Shown piece by piece: positions 1 through 8,554 of a stretch of 58,988 nucleotides of DNA (positions are counted from its first letter, which is position 1; every line of letters begins with the position of its first letter). Source of the stretch: JAWUWD01 sp034112085 (lineage in GTDB: Bacteria; Bacteroidota; Bacteroidia; Cytophagales; Cyclobacteriaceae); contig JAWUWD010000009.1 in NCBI GenBank assembly GCA_034112085.1, positions 1-58,988 of the forward strand. Reading direction: 5' to 3'. The notes beneath the pieces were generated by a model, which saw nothing but the letters and a program-made list of their open reading frames with translations, was not told the origin of the DNA and made no database searches. The position numbers were made by a program, and so were the translations under genes.

Positions 1-344
1 AATGTCAATAGCTTCGACTTACTTTTAATTAATGAAATGAAATGCTCATCAAAGTAATATTCAGCTGCCGCTTCAATTTGAATTGATAGTTTTTCTTTGA
101 CAATAGCCTGTCTAACCAAAGAGAGTTTTTCATTGATAATCTCAGGAGTATTCGGATAGAAATCATTCATAATGTGAGGTGTTGTGATCAACTTCTTGTA
201 CCCCAGTTCAGAAAATTGCTTAATGATACTAACACTTTCCTCCAATGACTGGACACCATCATCTATACCTGGCAACAAATGTGAATGCACATCTATATAG
301 GGTAGTACTGTTTGCTTTGAATTTTTTTTAAAAAACGAAAACAC
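1..344 (-). CDS. CpsB/YwqE-type tyrosine-protein phosphatase (PHP domain), partial
   Basis: This is the N-terminal 114 residues of a PHP-superfamily phosphatase; the C-terminus lies beyond the left edge of the window. The start of the protein carries DVHSHLLPGIDDG, the metal-binding HxH signature of the CpsB/CapC/YwqE family, followed by a second conserved segment TTPHIMNDFYPNT. Members of this family dephosphorylate the tyrosine-rich tail of bacterial tyrosine autokinases, and the autokinase gene ends only 21 bases upstream, so the two are almost certainly one operon and a kinase/phosphatase pair. The start is a GTG at 344-342: an in-frame TAA lies immediately before it and the next possible start would remove the HxH motif. 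The protein would act in the cytoplasm in control of polysaccharide chain length and export. Confidence 0.88.
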   Translation of the reverse strand, partial: MFSFFKKNSKQTVLPYIDVHSHLLPGIDDGVQSLEESVSIIKQFSELGYKKLITTPHIMNDFYPNTPEIINEKLSLVRQAIVKEKLSIQIEAAAEYYFDEHFISLIKSKSKLLT

Positions 345-365
345 TTAATTGATAGTTAGAAGTAA

Positions 366-2699
366 TTATACGTTTTTATCTAGATAATAGCCGTATCCGT
401 ATTTTTTATTCCCTGTGTTTGGAAGACTATTCAGTACTACAGATATATTGTCAAATTTATTGACATGAATAAGCCTATTAAGCGTATCTACAAATGATTT
501 TTTTGAGTAATCTGCTCTAAATACATAAATAGGAACATCCACTTTCTTCATGATCAAAGTAGCATCTGTAACTATAGATGAAGGTGGGGTATCCAAAATA
601 ACTATATCAAACTCAGCGCGCAGATCACTCAATAATTTTTCAAAACTTCCATTCAATAATAGCTCTGATGGGTTTGGAGGAGTTGGTCCTGCAGGAATAA
701 ACTTCAATGTATCGATTGTTGTATCACGAATACTATCAGCTATAGAATGTTTATTGATTAAAATTGTACTTACTCCTTTATCATCTGGCTCCAGATTAAA
801 GGCCTTGTGCACACGAGGCTTTCTCATGTCTAAATCTACGATTACTACTTTCTTTTTAGATAAAGCTATTATTCCTCCCAAATTTACTGACACAAATGTC
901 TTTCCCTCACTTCCCACTGTTGAAGTCACAGACAATACCTTATTAGTCTTACTACTCGAAAGAAATTCGATATTAGTTCTGATAGATCTGAGAGCTTCAC
1001 TTATTGATGACCTTGGGTTATCATCGATTACCATTCTAGTTTCATTCAATTTACCAGCAGTATACCTCGGAATAGCCCCTAATATTGGTGACCCTGTTAA
1101 TTTCTCCAACTCGGCTAAGTTCGTAATTGAATTACTAACTAAATATCTGATCGCTACAAAAACAAAACTTAATACCAGCCCAAACACAAACCCAATTCCA
1201 TGAATAATTAGCTTGTCTGGCGCTATAGGTTGACCTGGCAATGAAGCTGATGAAAGTATAGTTATATCTGTTTTTGTCCCAGCTCGTGCTACTTGAAAAT
1301 CAGTTTTTACCTGCATCAAGGCTAGATAATGATCCTCATACAGCGAATGGTATAATTTAGCTTTTTTGTATTCTCTGTCCTTACTAGGAATACGATTGAA
1401 GCTTACTTCTAAACTATTTTTTCTTTGCTGTAGTGAGTTCTGTGCATCAACCAGATATTGTCGCTTATTAGCAATACTTGCTTTTAGAAAATCCTTTGCG
1501 CGAGTTATTTCTTGGAGTGTGCTTTTGTACGCCTGTGTAGACCTACTGTAACTTTCTATAACACGTCTATTTTTGCTCAGTATACCATTATATTGATTAA
1601 TGTCATTTACTAAATCAGCAGAAAATTGTCCGTCATTGATCGCCAATGGCTTTATTTCATCATCAATAATTTGATCACTCAATTTGCCCAATGCTATGAT
1701 TTTCTTATCAAGCTCAAATCTTTGAGAATCAATTATGTTTATAGCACTTATTGTTTCTGAAAGCACTTTGTCAAGATTATTCGTTCTTTGATTTAAGGTA
1801 AATTTTTCAAAATAATCTTCATACCCTTCTAGTTTCCCGCCTATTTGCTCCAACTCATTATTTAACCAATCTATTTTCTGATTATTCTCTACTGTCTTTT
1901 GTTGTTCTGAATATTGCAGGTATAATGAGTCAATAATATTTATTAATTCATTGGCTTTAAATCTATTATTATCTTTTAAACTTAATCTTATGGTATTTGC
2001 TTGAAAATTGAGCGGCTGAACATCAAAATTATTTACAAAATAATTTTCCAAAGCTCTTCTACTGTGAATGACAAAAAAGTGTCCGTCCTCTGCTTCGTCA
2101 TTGAAATTAGCATTGGGTGTGATTATTATCTCGGCACCTCCTGTATTTATAATTTCAGCAAATTTGTGCTGTTGGCTGTAAATACCATCTATAAAAGAAT
2201 ATGAAAGAATGAAATTCTCTCCACCTATGTACTTAATATCAATCTCTTTATCATAAAGAACCCCTGCCTGTGACCCAAAGTCAACATTGAACCAAGATTG
2301 CTTATAACGTTCATCATCTAGTATATTACCACGGTAATTGTAGCTAACATGTATATCCGCAGCGTCTATTACTTTATTGAAGAACAGTCGAGATCTAAGC
2401 AGTTCGATTTCTCCAGAAATATGGTTGACATTCTGATTTTCAACCAAATTATTGATACCTAACGCTGACGCCTCGCTCTTGAACTCCAGCTTTAATTGTG
2501 ACTCAGATTCATACACTGGTTTTGTCCACCTTATCAACAAGTATGCTGAGAGGTTGCATACAGCGAGAATAAAAACTAGCCAGTATACACTCTTTCTAAT
2601 AATTGATTTTAATTTTTCAAAATCAATATCGGCAATAGTTTCACTACTCTGGTGATTAAAATCTGAAGATGATATTTGCGAATTATTATCCAATGTCAT
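366..2699 (-). CDS. Wzc-type polysaccharide co-polymerase / tyrosine autokinase (BY-kinase)
   Basis: This 777-residue inner-membrane protein controls capsule or exopolysaccharide polymerisation and export. It has an N-terminal membrane segment (about residues 32-58), a long periplasmic chain-length-determinant/GNVR region rich in coiled coil, a second membrane segment (about 498-522) and a cytoplasmic BY-kinase domain. The kinase shows Walker A STVGSEGKT (about 593-601), Walker A' VVIVDLDMRKP (about 618-628) and Walker B FDIVILDTPP (about 697-706). The C-terminus KKYGYGYYLDKNV is the tyrosine cluster that such kinases autophosphorylate. The start codon overlaps the stop of the upstream Wza gene by one base (TAATG), which indicates translational coupling. 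The phosphatase that should reset it follows directly. Family membership is clear; which polymer is exported cannot be read from the window. Confidence 0.93.
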   Translation of the reverse strand: MTLDNNSQISSSDFNHQSSETIADIDFEKLKSIIRKSVYWLVFILAVCNLSAYLLIRWTKPVYESESQLKLEFKSEASALGINNLVENQNVNHISGEIELLRSRLFFNKVIDAADIHVSYNYRGNILDDERYKQSWFNVDFGSQAGVLYDKEIDIKYIGGENFILSYSFIDGIYSQQHKFAEIINTGGAEIIITPNANFNDEAEDGHFFVIHSRRALENYFVNNFDVQPLNFQANTIRLSLKDNNRFKANELINIIDSLYLQYSEQQKTVENNQKIDWLNNELEQIGGKLEGYEDYFEKFTLNQRTNNLDKVLSETISAINIIDSQRFELDKKIIALGKLSDQIIDDEIKPLAINDGQFSADLVNDINQYNGILSKNRRVIESYSRSTQAYKSTLQEITRAKDFLKASIANKRQYLVDAQNSLQQRKNSLEVSFNRIPSKDREYKKAKLYHSLYEDHYLALMQVKTDFQVARAGTKTDITILSSASLPGQPIAPDKLIIHGIGFVFGLVLSFVFVAIRYLVSNSITNLAELEKLTGSPILGAIPRYTAGKLNETRMVIDDNPRSSISEALRSIRTNIEFLSSSKTNKVLSVTSTVGSEGKTFVSVNLGGIIALSKKKVVIVDLDMRKPRVHKAFNLEPDDKGVSTILINKHSIADSIRDTTIDTLKFIPAGPTPPNPSELLLNGSFEKLLSDLRAEFDIVILDTPPSSIVTDATLIMKKVDVPIYVFRADYSKKSFVDTLNRLIHVNKFDNISVVLNSLPNTGNKKYGYGYYLDKNV

Positions 2700-3457
2700 T
2701 ATCTAGTTAGAATTGAAATAACTACCGCAATACTGGTAAAAACACCTATGACTGGCGCATAATCTCTAAATGATTCTACGAATGGTCTTCTCACTGGCTC
2801 TACATAAACAATATCTCCTGGCTGCATAGATAAGTTGGCTTGTTTAAGTCCTTCGATCCTACTGAGGTCTATTACAAATACATTTTCACCTCTCACCACT
2901 CTTATATTTTGCATTTTGGAATTATTAGTCACCGCATCCGCTAGGGCTAGTACCTCAATCAAGTGGGTATTTTCATTAGCCAATGGAATAACCATATTCG
3001 CTTCTCCAACTACCGTAACTCTTTTATTCAAAAATCTAATCTGCACAAATGGAGTAGCATAGAACTCTTTATACTTAGCCTCGAGCTCACTCTCAGCTGT
3101 CCTCAAATTCATGTTACTCAAGTTAACATCTCCCACCATTGGCAGTTTGATCAACCCATCTTTACTTACCTGGTAGCTTATTTCTGGTTTATTGACTCCT
3201 TGTGTAAGGCCAATATCATTAGCCAACTCCATATCAGGATCTATAATTCTTTCTCCATTATTTGAGAATACTTCTATTTCCAACAAATCATTCGGTTGGA
3301 TAACATATTGCTTTTCAACCTCCCAGCTCAATTTGTTTATATCTTCAGTTGCATATCCATCTGGTGTTTGCAACATGATATTTTGCTTATATCCTTTACA
3401 GGATACAATAAGTAAACTAAAGAGAAAAATGTAGTGACTACGTGTATTCAATCTCAT
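2699..3457 (-). CDS. Wza-type polysaccharide export outer-membrane lipoprotein
   Basis: This 252-residue protein is of the polysaccharide biosynthesis/export (Wza, SLBB) family, which forms the outer-membrane channel for capsule or exopolysaccharide. The N-terminus is a lipoprotein signal with the lipobox LIVSC (Cys20). It is followed by the Poly_export domain (YVIQPNDLLEIEVFSNNG and later KDGLIKLPMVGDVNL) and an SLBB-like segment around VTVVGEANMVIPL. A C-terminal hydrophobic stretch (VIGVFTSIAVVISIL) probably provides the membrane anchor or the barrel helix. It lies 52 bases downstream of a glycosyltransferase gene, and its stop codon overlaps the start of the tyrosine autokinase, so Wza and Wzc are made together. 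Confidence 0.93.
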   Translation of the reverse strand: MRLNTRSHYIFLFSLLIVSCKGYKQNIMLQTPDGYATEDINKLSWEVEKQYVIQPNDLLEIEVFSNNGERIIDPDMELANDIGLTQGVNKPEISYQVSKDGLIKLPMVGDVNLSNMNLRTAESELEAKYKEFYATPFVQIRFLNKRVTVVGEANMVIPLANENTHLIEVLALADAVTNNSKMQNIRVVRGENVFVIDLSRIEGLKQANLSMQPGDIVYVEPVRRPFVESFRDYAPVIGVFTSIAVVISILTR

Positions 3458-3509
3458 GCTAAAAAATGTGAGATGCTAAAGTATCTAAAAATTCACAAAG
3501 AGGTATTAC

Positions 3510-4613
3510 TTAGGTTAGATTATCTAAAGCTGATAAATACTTTTCGATAACTATTTTTTCATCAAAGCGGGCAACAACCATATTTCTTCCATTTTTCCCA
3601 AATCTCACCAACTCCTCATCACTAGCTTTTATCATTCGCTTCATCTTACAAACTAGGTCATTTACATCTTTGACCTTACACAAGTAGCCATTAACTTCGT
3701 GCTCAACAACATTGTTACATCCGGGCACATCAGTAGCTAATAATGGCTTACCCATACTCGCTGCTTCTAGTAATGTTCTTGGAGTGCCTTCACGATAGGA
3801 TGGTAGCACTACGCAATCAGCTTTATCAATAAATGGCCTAACATCTTTCGCTGTACCTAGGTAATTTACCAATCCACTATTCACCCAATCATCAAGCTTT
3901 TCTTCAGGAATTCCTCTTACGTGTCCTGGATCAACACCACCTAAAATCTGAAATTCAATAATTCTACCATTACTTTTAATCTGTTTTGTAGCTTCTATAT
4001 ATTCTATTACTCCCTTGTCGTACAAAAGTCGCGAAACCATCAGAAAAGTAAACTTGTCGTTCTTAACATGAACCTTAGGAGCGAAATATTTAGTGTTCAC
4101 TCCAGACCCTGGTAAAGTTTGAACCTTATCTGCCGAGACTAAATTATTTCGTTCAAAAAATTCTCTATCATCGTCATTCTGAAAAAAGACCGTTTGAGGG
4201 AATCGAAAAGTGAAACGATACATCCGCTTTACAAGCTTAGTGATAATCGTTTCTTTCATAAAAACAGTTCCCAATCCCGAGACATTACACATCGAAGGAA
4301 TTCCTAGAATTTTCGCAGCTAATGTTCCATAAATATTCGGTTTGATAGTGAAATGAAAGATAACATCAGGCTTGATCGATTTGTAAATTTTATAAAAATC
4401 GTAGATGAGTTTGATGTCTTTTGCGGGGTTAGTACCCCAATTATCCATCTCAACTGGAATGTACTTACAACCTGACTCAATAAGGGCATTGCTAAATTCA
4501 TCTTGAGGAGCGATAGCATAAACCTCATGGCCTCGCTGTTGTACAGACTTCACCAATCCAAGGCGATAATTATAGATATTCCAAGAAGTATTAATAACAA
4601 TCGCTACTTTCAT
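3510..4613 (-). CDS. Family 4 glycosyltransferase (GT4)
   Basis: This is a cytoplasmic GT-B fold glycosyltransferase of about 367 residues. The N-terminal half (KVAIVINTSWNIYNYRLGL, later IPSMCNVSGLGTVF) resembles the WbpH/PglA-like lipid-linked sugar transferases. The C-terminal half has the GT4 nucleotide-sugar site with the E-x7-E-type motif YREGTPRTLLEAASMGKPLL followed by TDVPGCNNVVE. It probably adds a sugar to the growing repeat unit exported by the adjacent Wza/Wzc proteins. I place the start at the ATG at 4613 (MKVAIV), because the ATG three codons upstream adds only a short atypical MEC extension; the upstream one remains possible. The donor and acceptor cannot be determined. Confidence 0.9.
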   Translation of the reverse strand: MKVAIVINTSWNIYNYRLGLVKSVQQRGHEVYAIAPQDEFSNALIESGCKYIPVEMDNWGTNPAKDIKLIYDFYKIYKSIKPDVIFHFTIKPNIYGTLAAKILGIPSMCNVSGLGTVFMKETIITKLVKRMYRFTFRFPQTVFFQNDDDREFFERNNLVSADKVQTLPGSGVNTKYFAPKVHVKNDKFTFLMVSRLLYDKGVIEYIEATKQIKSNGRIIEFQILGGVDPGHVRGIPEEKLDDWVNSGLVNYLGTAKDVRPFIDKADCVVLPSYREGTPRTLLEAASMGKPLLATDVPGCNNVVEHEVNGYLCKVKDVNDLVCKMKRMIKASDEELVRFGKNGRNMVVARFDEKIVIEKYLSALDNLT

Positions 4614-4726
4614 ACACTCCACACAAGATAGGCCAACTAATAAAATTTAAAGCTAATGAAAATCAATTCATAACCATCTGATTAATAGTCATTTTGACTC
4701 AATTGTAACCAAGGTTTTCTTCTAAA

Positions 4727-4771
4727 AACAACAAAACCCTTATCAAGTTGATTGATGAGGGTTTTGTTGTT
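4727..4771 (-). terminator. Intrinsic terminator of the superoxide dismutase gene
   Basis: Two 20-base arms, 4727-4746 and 4752-4771, are complementary except for one G-T wobble and enclose a 5-base loop. Read on the minus strand the hairpin is followed by TTTTT. It begins 18 bases after the sod stop codon and separates sod from the capsule operon. Confidence 0.93.
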
Positions 4772-4788
4772 AATTAATAAAATAAGTA

Positions 4789-5394
4789 TTACTTATTTGC
4801 TTCGTACCTTCTAGAAACCTCATCCCAATTTACTACATTCCAAAATGCACTAATGTAATCAGGTCTTCTATTTTGATAGTTTAAATAATAAGCATGTTCC
4901 CAAACATCTAATCCAAGAATAGGTATTCCGCCACAGCCTACACCGCTCATCAAAGGATTGTCCTGATTAGGCGTAGAACAAACTTCCACCTTTCCACCTT
5001 TATGAACGCAAAGCCATGCCCAACCAGATCCAAATCTAGTTGCCGCTGCTTTTGCAAAGGCCTCCTTGAAGGCATCGAGAGATCCACAAGCTGAGTTAAT
5101 TGCATCAGCCAAAGCTCCAGAAGGAGCTCCTCCTCCATTTGGAGACATTACCTGCCAAAATAAGTCATGGTTGTAGTATCCTCCACCATTATTTCTAACG
5201 GCAGCATTATCTCCCATATTAGCTAGAATATGCTCAATTGACTTTCCTTCAAGATCAGTTCCTGCGATAGCCGCGTTCAAGTTATTAGTATATCCAGCAT
5301 GGTGCTTCCCGTGGTGAATCTCCATCGTACGAGCATCTACATGTGGTTCGAGCGCATCGTGCGCGTAAGGTAATTGTGGTAATTCAAATGCCAT
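4789..5394 (-). CDS. Superoxide dismutase, Fe/Mn family, Mn-type signature
   Basis: This 201-residue enzyme disproportionates superoxide to oxygen and hydrogen peroxide. The four metal ligands are visible: His27 (HHGKHHAGY), His76 (GGYYNHDLFW), Asp163 and His167 (GLDVWEHAYY). The active-site glutamine sits in the C-terminal half (NQDNPLM, Gln144) and the N-terminal site has GGG rather than the AAQ seen in typical Fe enzymes, so the sequence is of Mn type, although cambialistic use is possible. The start is set at the ATG at 5394 (MAFELPQLPY), where family homology begins; the open frame extends 18 codons further but those are not conserved in type. The gene is monocistronic, with a good hairpin terminator downstream and a promoter-like box upstream. 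It has no signal peptide, so it is cytoplasmic. Confidence 0.95.
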   Translation of the reverse strand: MAFELPQLPYAHDALEPHVDARTMEIHHGKHHAGYTNNLNAAIAGTDLEGKSIEHILANMGDNAAVRNNGGGYYNHDLFWQVMSPNGGGAPSGALADAINSACGSLDAFKEAFAKAAATRFGSGWAWLCVHKGGKVEVCSTPNQDNPLMSGVGCGGIPILGLDVWEHAYYLNYQNRRPDYISAFWNVVNWDEVSRRYEANK

Positions 5395-5445
5395 CGTATA
5401 TATAGTTTTAAGTGTTGCAAAATTGCTGTTTTCAGCTTTATATAT

Positions 5446-5469
5446 CAAATATAGTCATCAAGTTGTCAA
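5446..5469 (-). promoter_or_regulatory. Candidate sod promoter
   Basis: On the minus strand TATATTTG (5453-5446) matches the Bacteroidota -7 box TAnnTTTG exactly, about 52 bases before the sod start codon. A TTG lies 13 bases before it, a spacing shorter than usual for the -33 element, so the -33 assignment is weak. Confidence 0.4.
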
Positions 5470-5531
5470 CATAAAAAGGAAGTTGTTCACAAAAATCAAT
5501 GAAGAGATAGATTGTTCCGATTACTATAATT

Positions 5532-6233
5532 TCATGATTTCAATTGGTGTTGGATAAGTCCGCTAATGATATAATACTGTGCAATAATATAAGTTGTCAT
5601 AATAAGTACATTGGCGTAGGGTATTGGTTCTAAGAACTTATTAATAGCAATCATGCTGTCAGATAACAGGAAAATCAAAGCCCCTACCATGACCATCCAG
5701 AAACTAAGTGAGTTTGTTTTTTGATATCTATGAAGGGCGGCCAACGTCATCCCCGTGATGGCTATACTGTAAATAACTACGGGTACCTTCATATCGCCTA
5801 AAACAGGAAATAAAACAGTGACCAATGTCAACCAAATCAAGATCAGAAAAAATATATACCGTGCTAATCTCGGCCGTTTATCTTTATCTACGGGAGTACT
5901 GTTAGACATTTTAATATAGCAGACAATATATAAAATGTGCGCGATGAGAAACGACCCTAAACCAAGCATGAAATAGATTGAATTCTTTACTTGATACATC
6001 AAAAACACATCTCCAAGCCACGAAAAGAATAATGAAATCATTATAAGCCAACTAACCCTCACCTTACTTCTTTGAATCAAAATAAAGTAAAAAATACTCA
6101 AAAATGGCATTAACAATGGCTTAGTGAAATGATGCAAGAGACTAAAATCACCAATGATCGAGACTAACTCAAGTAAACCAATCACAAAATAGGGCACGAG
6201 TAACAATTGAACTGAATTATTCTTTTGAGCCAT
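5532..6233 (-). CDS. YhhN/TMEM86-family membrane protein (lysoplasmalogenase family)
   Basis: This 233-residue protein has about eight hydrophobic segments and the YhhN-family signature FFSWLGDVFLMYQ, with a second conserved segment ALIFLLSDSMIAINKF. Characterised members (human TMEM86B and some bacterial homologues) hydrolyse the vinyl-ether bond of lysoplasmalogen, while many bacterial members have no demonstrated substrate. It would act in the inner membrane. The start overlaps the end of the upstream MFS transporter by 17 bases, so it is co-transcribed with prfB and the transporter. Confidence 0.85.
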   Translation of the reverse strand: MAQKNNSVQLLLVPYFVIGLLELVSIIGDFSLLHHFTKPLLMPFLSIFYFILIQRSKVRVSWLIMISLFFSWLGDVFLMYQVKNSIYFMLGLGSFLIAHILYIVCYIKMSNSTPVDKDKRPRLARYIFFLILIWLTLVTVLFPVLGDMKVPVVIYSIAITGMTLAALHRYQKTNSLSFWMVMVGALIFLLSDSMIAINKFLEPIPYANVLIMTTYIIAQYYIISGLIQHQLKS

Positions 6234-7395
6234 ATCTAGGGAATAAGAATATCAAATATAAAAAAGCCAGGAGTGCAAATGTTCCGCAACCAGCAAATGC
6301 GATAAAGAAATTATCCGGATTATTGTCATATAAAAACCCAGATAAAAGTCCCCCAATAATTATCCCGATCTCAAGTGCAATAAACATACTTGCCATAGCT
6401 CTACCTCTGTACTTAGCGTCTGCCAAATCTATTGTCCATGCAAAAATTGTAGGTGAATTCATTCCAATAGCCAATCCGAAAAGGACTGCCACTCCGATGA
6501 ATTCATTTACCGTGGTAACATTGCCAAGGAGAAACATAGCTATGGCAATTGATAAAGTTGATATTTTGAGAATATTGGCTCTGCCATACTTATCAGAAGC
6601 TTTTCCAGCAGCAAATCTAATGGCTACTGAAGCTATAGTAAATACCGTAAAGAAAAGCCCTCGACTCTCTCGCTCGAGACCTAGATGATCACTAAAATCA
6701 GGGATTACTGTCAAAATAGCTGCAAACGAAATAGCTGTAAGAATCATGATAAATGATGGCACAAATACGCGAGGCTCAAAGAAATCTTTGGTTCCTACTT
6801 TAAGTAAGGAAAGACTCATTGGCTTCTTATCCAACACGGTCTCTTTCATACCTATAATGACCAATATAGATAATATTGCCACAACTGAGGAAGTATGAAA
6901 CAATGTCTGAAGATCATAAGTACTACTAATCCAAGGACCAACTGAAGGTCCTACAGACATTCCTAAAGTTCCAAACATACCAAGCAAGCCCATGGCTTCT
7001 CCTCGTTTGTTCACGGGAACAATGTCTGCTAGATAAGCCGCAGTACCAGTTGGCTTAAAACCTGCAGAGAATCCATGCATAAACCTCAAGAATAGAAAGC
7101 CACCCAAGGTTTGCCATAGAGGATAAACAAAGCCAATAGCAAAACAAACTATGACGCCAACAATCATTACTGGAATTCTTCCAATATTATCTGCCAACTT
7201 ACCACTAAATGGCCTTGAGATCATCGCTGCCAATGCAAACATTGGAATGATCAACCCTTTATAATCCGCACCTCCTAAGGAAGTGATGTACTCATTAAGA
7301 TCAGGGATGATCATGTTGAAGCTGCCAAAGAACAAAAACGAACTAAGGCAGAGTAACCAGAACTGAAGTGTATATGTTTTTCTAAAGCTATTCAA
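6217..7395 (-). CDS. MFS transporter
   Basis: This is a 392-residue, 12-segment major facilitator superfamily protein. The loop after helix 2 carries the MFS motif A as GKLADNIGRIPVMIVG, and the cytoplasmic loop in the second half carries its repeat as GKASDKYGRANIL. The motif GPSVGPWISSTYD in helix 5 resembles motif C of drug/proton antiporters, so efflux is likely, but the substrate is unknown. It starts 3 bases after the prfB stop codon and overlaps the following YhhN gene, placing it in the middle of a three-gene operon. Confidence 0.88.
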   Translation of the reverse strand: MNSFRKTYTLQFWLLCLSSFLFFGSFNMIIPDLNEYITSLGGADYKGLIIPMFALAAMISRPFSGKLADNIGRIPVMIVGVIVCFAIGFVYPLWQTLGGFLFLRFMHGFSAGFKPTGTAAYLADIVPVNKRGEAMGLLGMFGTLGMSVGPSVGPWISSTYDLQTLFHTSSVVAILSILVIIGMKETVLDKKPMSLSLLKVGTKDFFEPRVFVPSFIMILTAISFAAILTVIPDFSDHLGLERESRGLFFTVFTIASVAIRFAAGKASDKYGRANILKISTLSIAIAMFLLGNVTTVNEFIGVAVLFGLAIGMNSPTIFAWTIDLADAKYRGRAMASMFIALEIGIIIGGLLSGFLYDNNPDNFFIAFAGCGTFALLAFLYLIFLFPRYGSKE

Positions 7396-7398
7396 TTA

Positions 7399-8482
7399 CT
7401 ATTTTACGTCTCCCATTAAAAATGCTTTGATATAATTATCTAGATCCCCATCCAATACGTTTTGAACATCCGTGCGCTCTTCTCCAGTACGAGCATCTTT
7501 GATCAATTTATAAGGATGCAGCACATAATTTCGAATTTGAGAACCAAAGTCAACGCGGAGTTTCCCACTTTCTACTTTATCACGTTCGGCATTTCGTTTC
7601 TCAACCTCAACTTGATATAGGCGAGATTTCAGCATTTTCATAGCTAGCTCTCGGTTTTTCAACTGAGAACGCTCAACAGAACAAACAACTACAATCCCTG
7701 AAGGCTTGTGTGTTAACTGTACTTTGGTCTCAACTTTATTTACATTTTGCCCACCCGCTCCTCCTGATCGAGAAGTGTGTAATTCCACGTCACCTGGATT
7801 TATATCTATGTCTATATCATCATCTACTACTGGATAAACATATACAGAAGCAAAGGATGTATGTCTTCTACCTCCTGAATCAAATGGTGAAATCCTTACC
7901 AACCGATGTACACCAATTTCTGATTGTAGATTACCGAATGCAAAATCTCCTTCAAATTCCAAAGTAGCTGACTTGATCCCGGCTACTTCTCCCGTCTGGT
8001 AATTGACCTGCTTGACTTTATAGCCTTTCTTCTCACCCCACATGATATACATGCGATTGAGGATATCTGCCCAATCTTGACTCTCAGTACCTCCTGCTCC
8101 TGGATTGATTTCTAATACCGCCCCGAGTTGGTCTTCTTTCCTGCTCATCATTTTCTTGAACTCAAGTTCTTCCAAAGCAACTAAAGCTTTGTCGAATTCT
8201 GAATTGAGCTCGGTCTCATCGACCTCCCCTAATTCATAAAACTCCTGCAATGTATCAAGATCCTCAACAAGCGTGCTGACATCGGAATACGCATCAGTCC
8301 ATATTTTTTTGGATCGAATCTCCTTAAGGGCCTTCTCAGCCTCTTTAGAGTCATCCCAAAAACCCGGTTGAACAGTAATTAATTCTTCTTCCTCAATTTC
8401 TAAAATCTTACGATCGTAGTCAAAGATACCTCCTCAAAGCCTCTAATCTGGCTTTCAGATCTTTCAGTTGATCTGTTGTCAT
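7399..8482 (-). CDS. prfB: Peptide chain release factor 2, expressed by programmed +1 frameshift
   Basis: RF2 recognises UAA and UGA stop codons and triggers peptide release on the ribosome. The gene is in two frames. An ATG at 8482 opens a 20-codon frame ending CTT TGA; after a +1 shift at CTT-T (8425-8422) reading resumes as GAC TAC GAT from 8421 and continues to the stop at 7399, giving about 360 residues. The shift site AGGAGGTATCTTTGAC contains the internal Shine-Dalgarno-like AGGAGG and the slippery CTT TGA C, as in the classic autoregulatory RF2 site. The second part has the tripeptide anticodon SPF (VRISPFDSGGRR) and the peptidyl-hydrolysis GGQ (SGGAGGQNVNKVET). It is therefore a functional gene and not a pseudogene. 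It leads the operon with the MFS and YhhN genes. Confidence 0.97.
8419..8437 (-). promoter_or_regulatory. prfB: prfB programmed +1 frameshift site
   Basis: On the minus strand the sequence is AGGAGGTATCTTTGACTAC. AGGAGG is the internal ribosome-pausing element, CTT is the slippery codon, and TGA (8422-8420) is the in-frame stop read by RF2 itself. When RF2 is scarce the ribosome slips +1 and makes full-length RF2. The spacing of 3 bases between AGGAGG and CTT matches the known arrangement. Confidence 0.95.
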
Positions 8483-8507
8483 ATGCGTTAATATTTAAAA
8501 AATAAAA

Positions 8508-8533
8508 AAAGCCATCCATAAAAAGATGACTTT
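8508..8533 (-). terminator. Intrinsic terminator of ilvE
   Basis: The arms 8508-8516 and 8525-8533 pair with one mismatch around an 8-base loop. On the minus strand the hairpin is followed by a long T-rich run (8507 down to 8495). It lies 22 bases after the ilvE stop codon and before prfB. Confidence 0.8.
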
Positions 8534-8554
8534 AAAAATTGATTGATCAAATCA

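Noticed and set aside
550..1203. A 217-codon open frame on the plus strand opposite the tyrosine autokinase
   Set aside because: The opposite strand encodes a clear Wzc kinase domain over the same bases; the plus-strand product has no recognisable features and is a shadow frame.
7399..8482. prfB as a frameshifted pseudogene
   Set aside because: The shift occurs exactly at the known programmed site with its stimulator, and the remaining frame keeps SPF and GGQ motifs.
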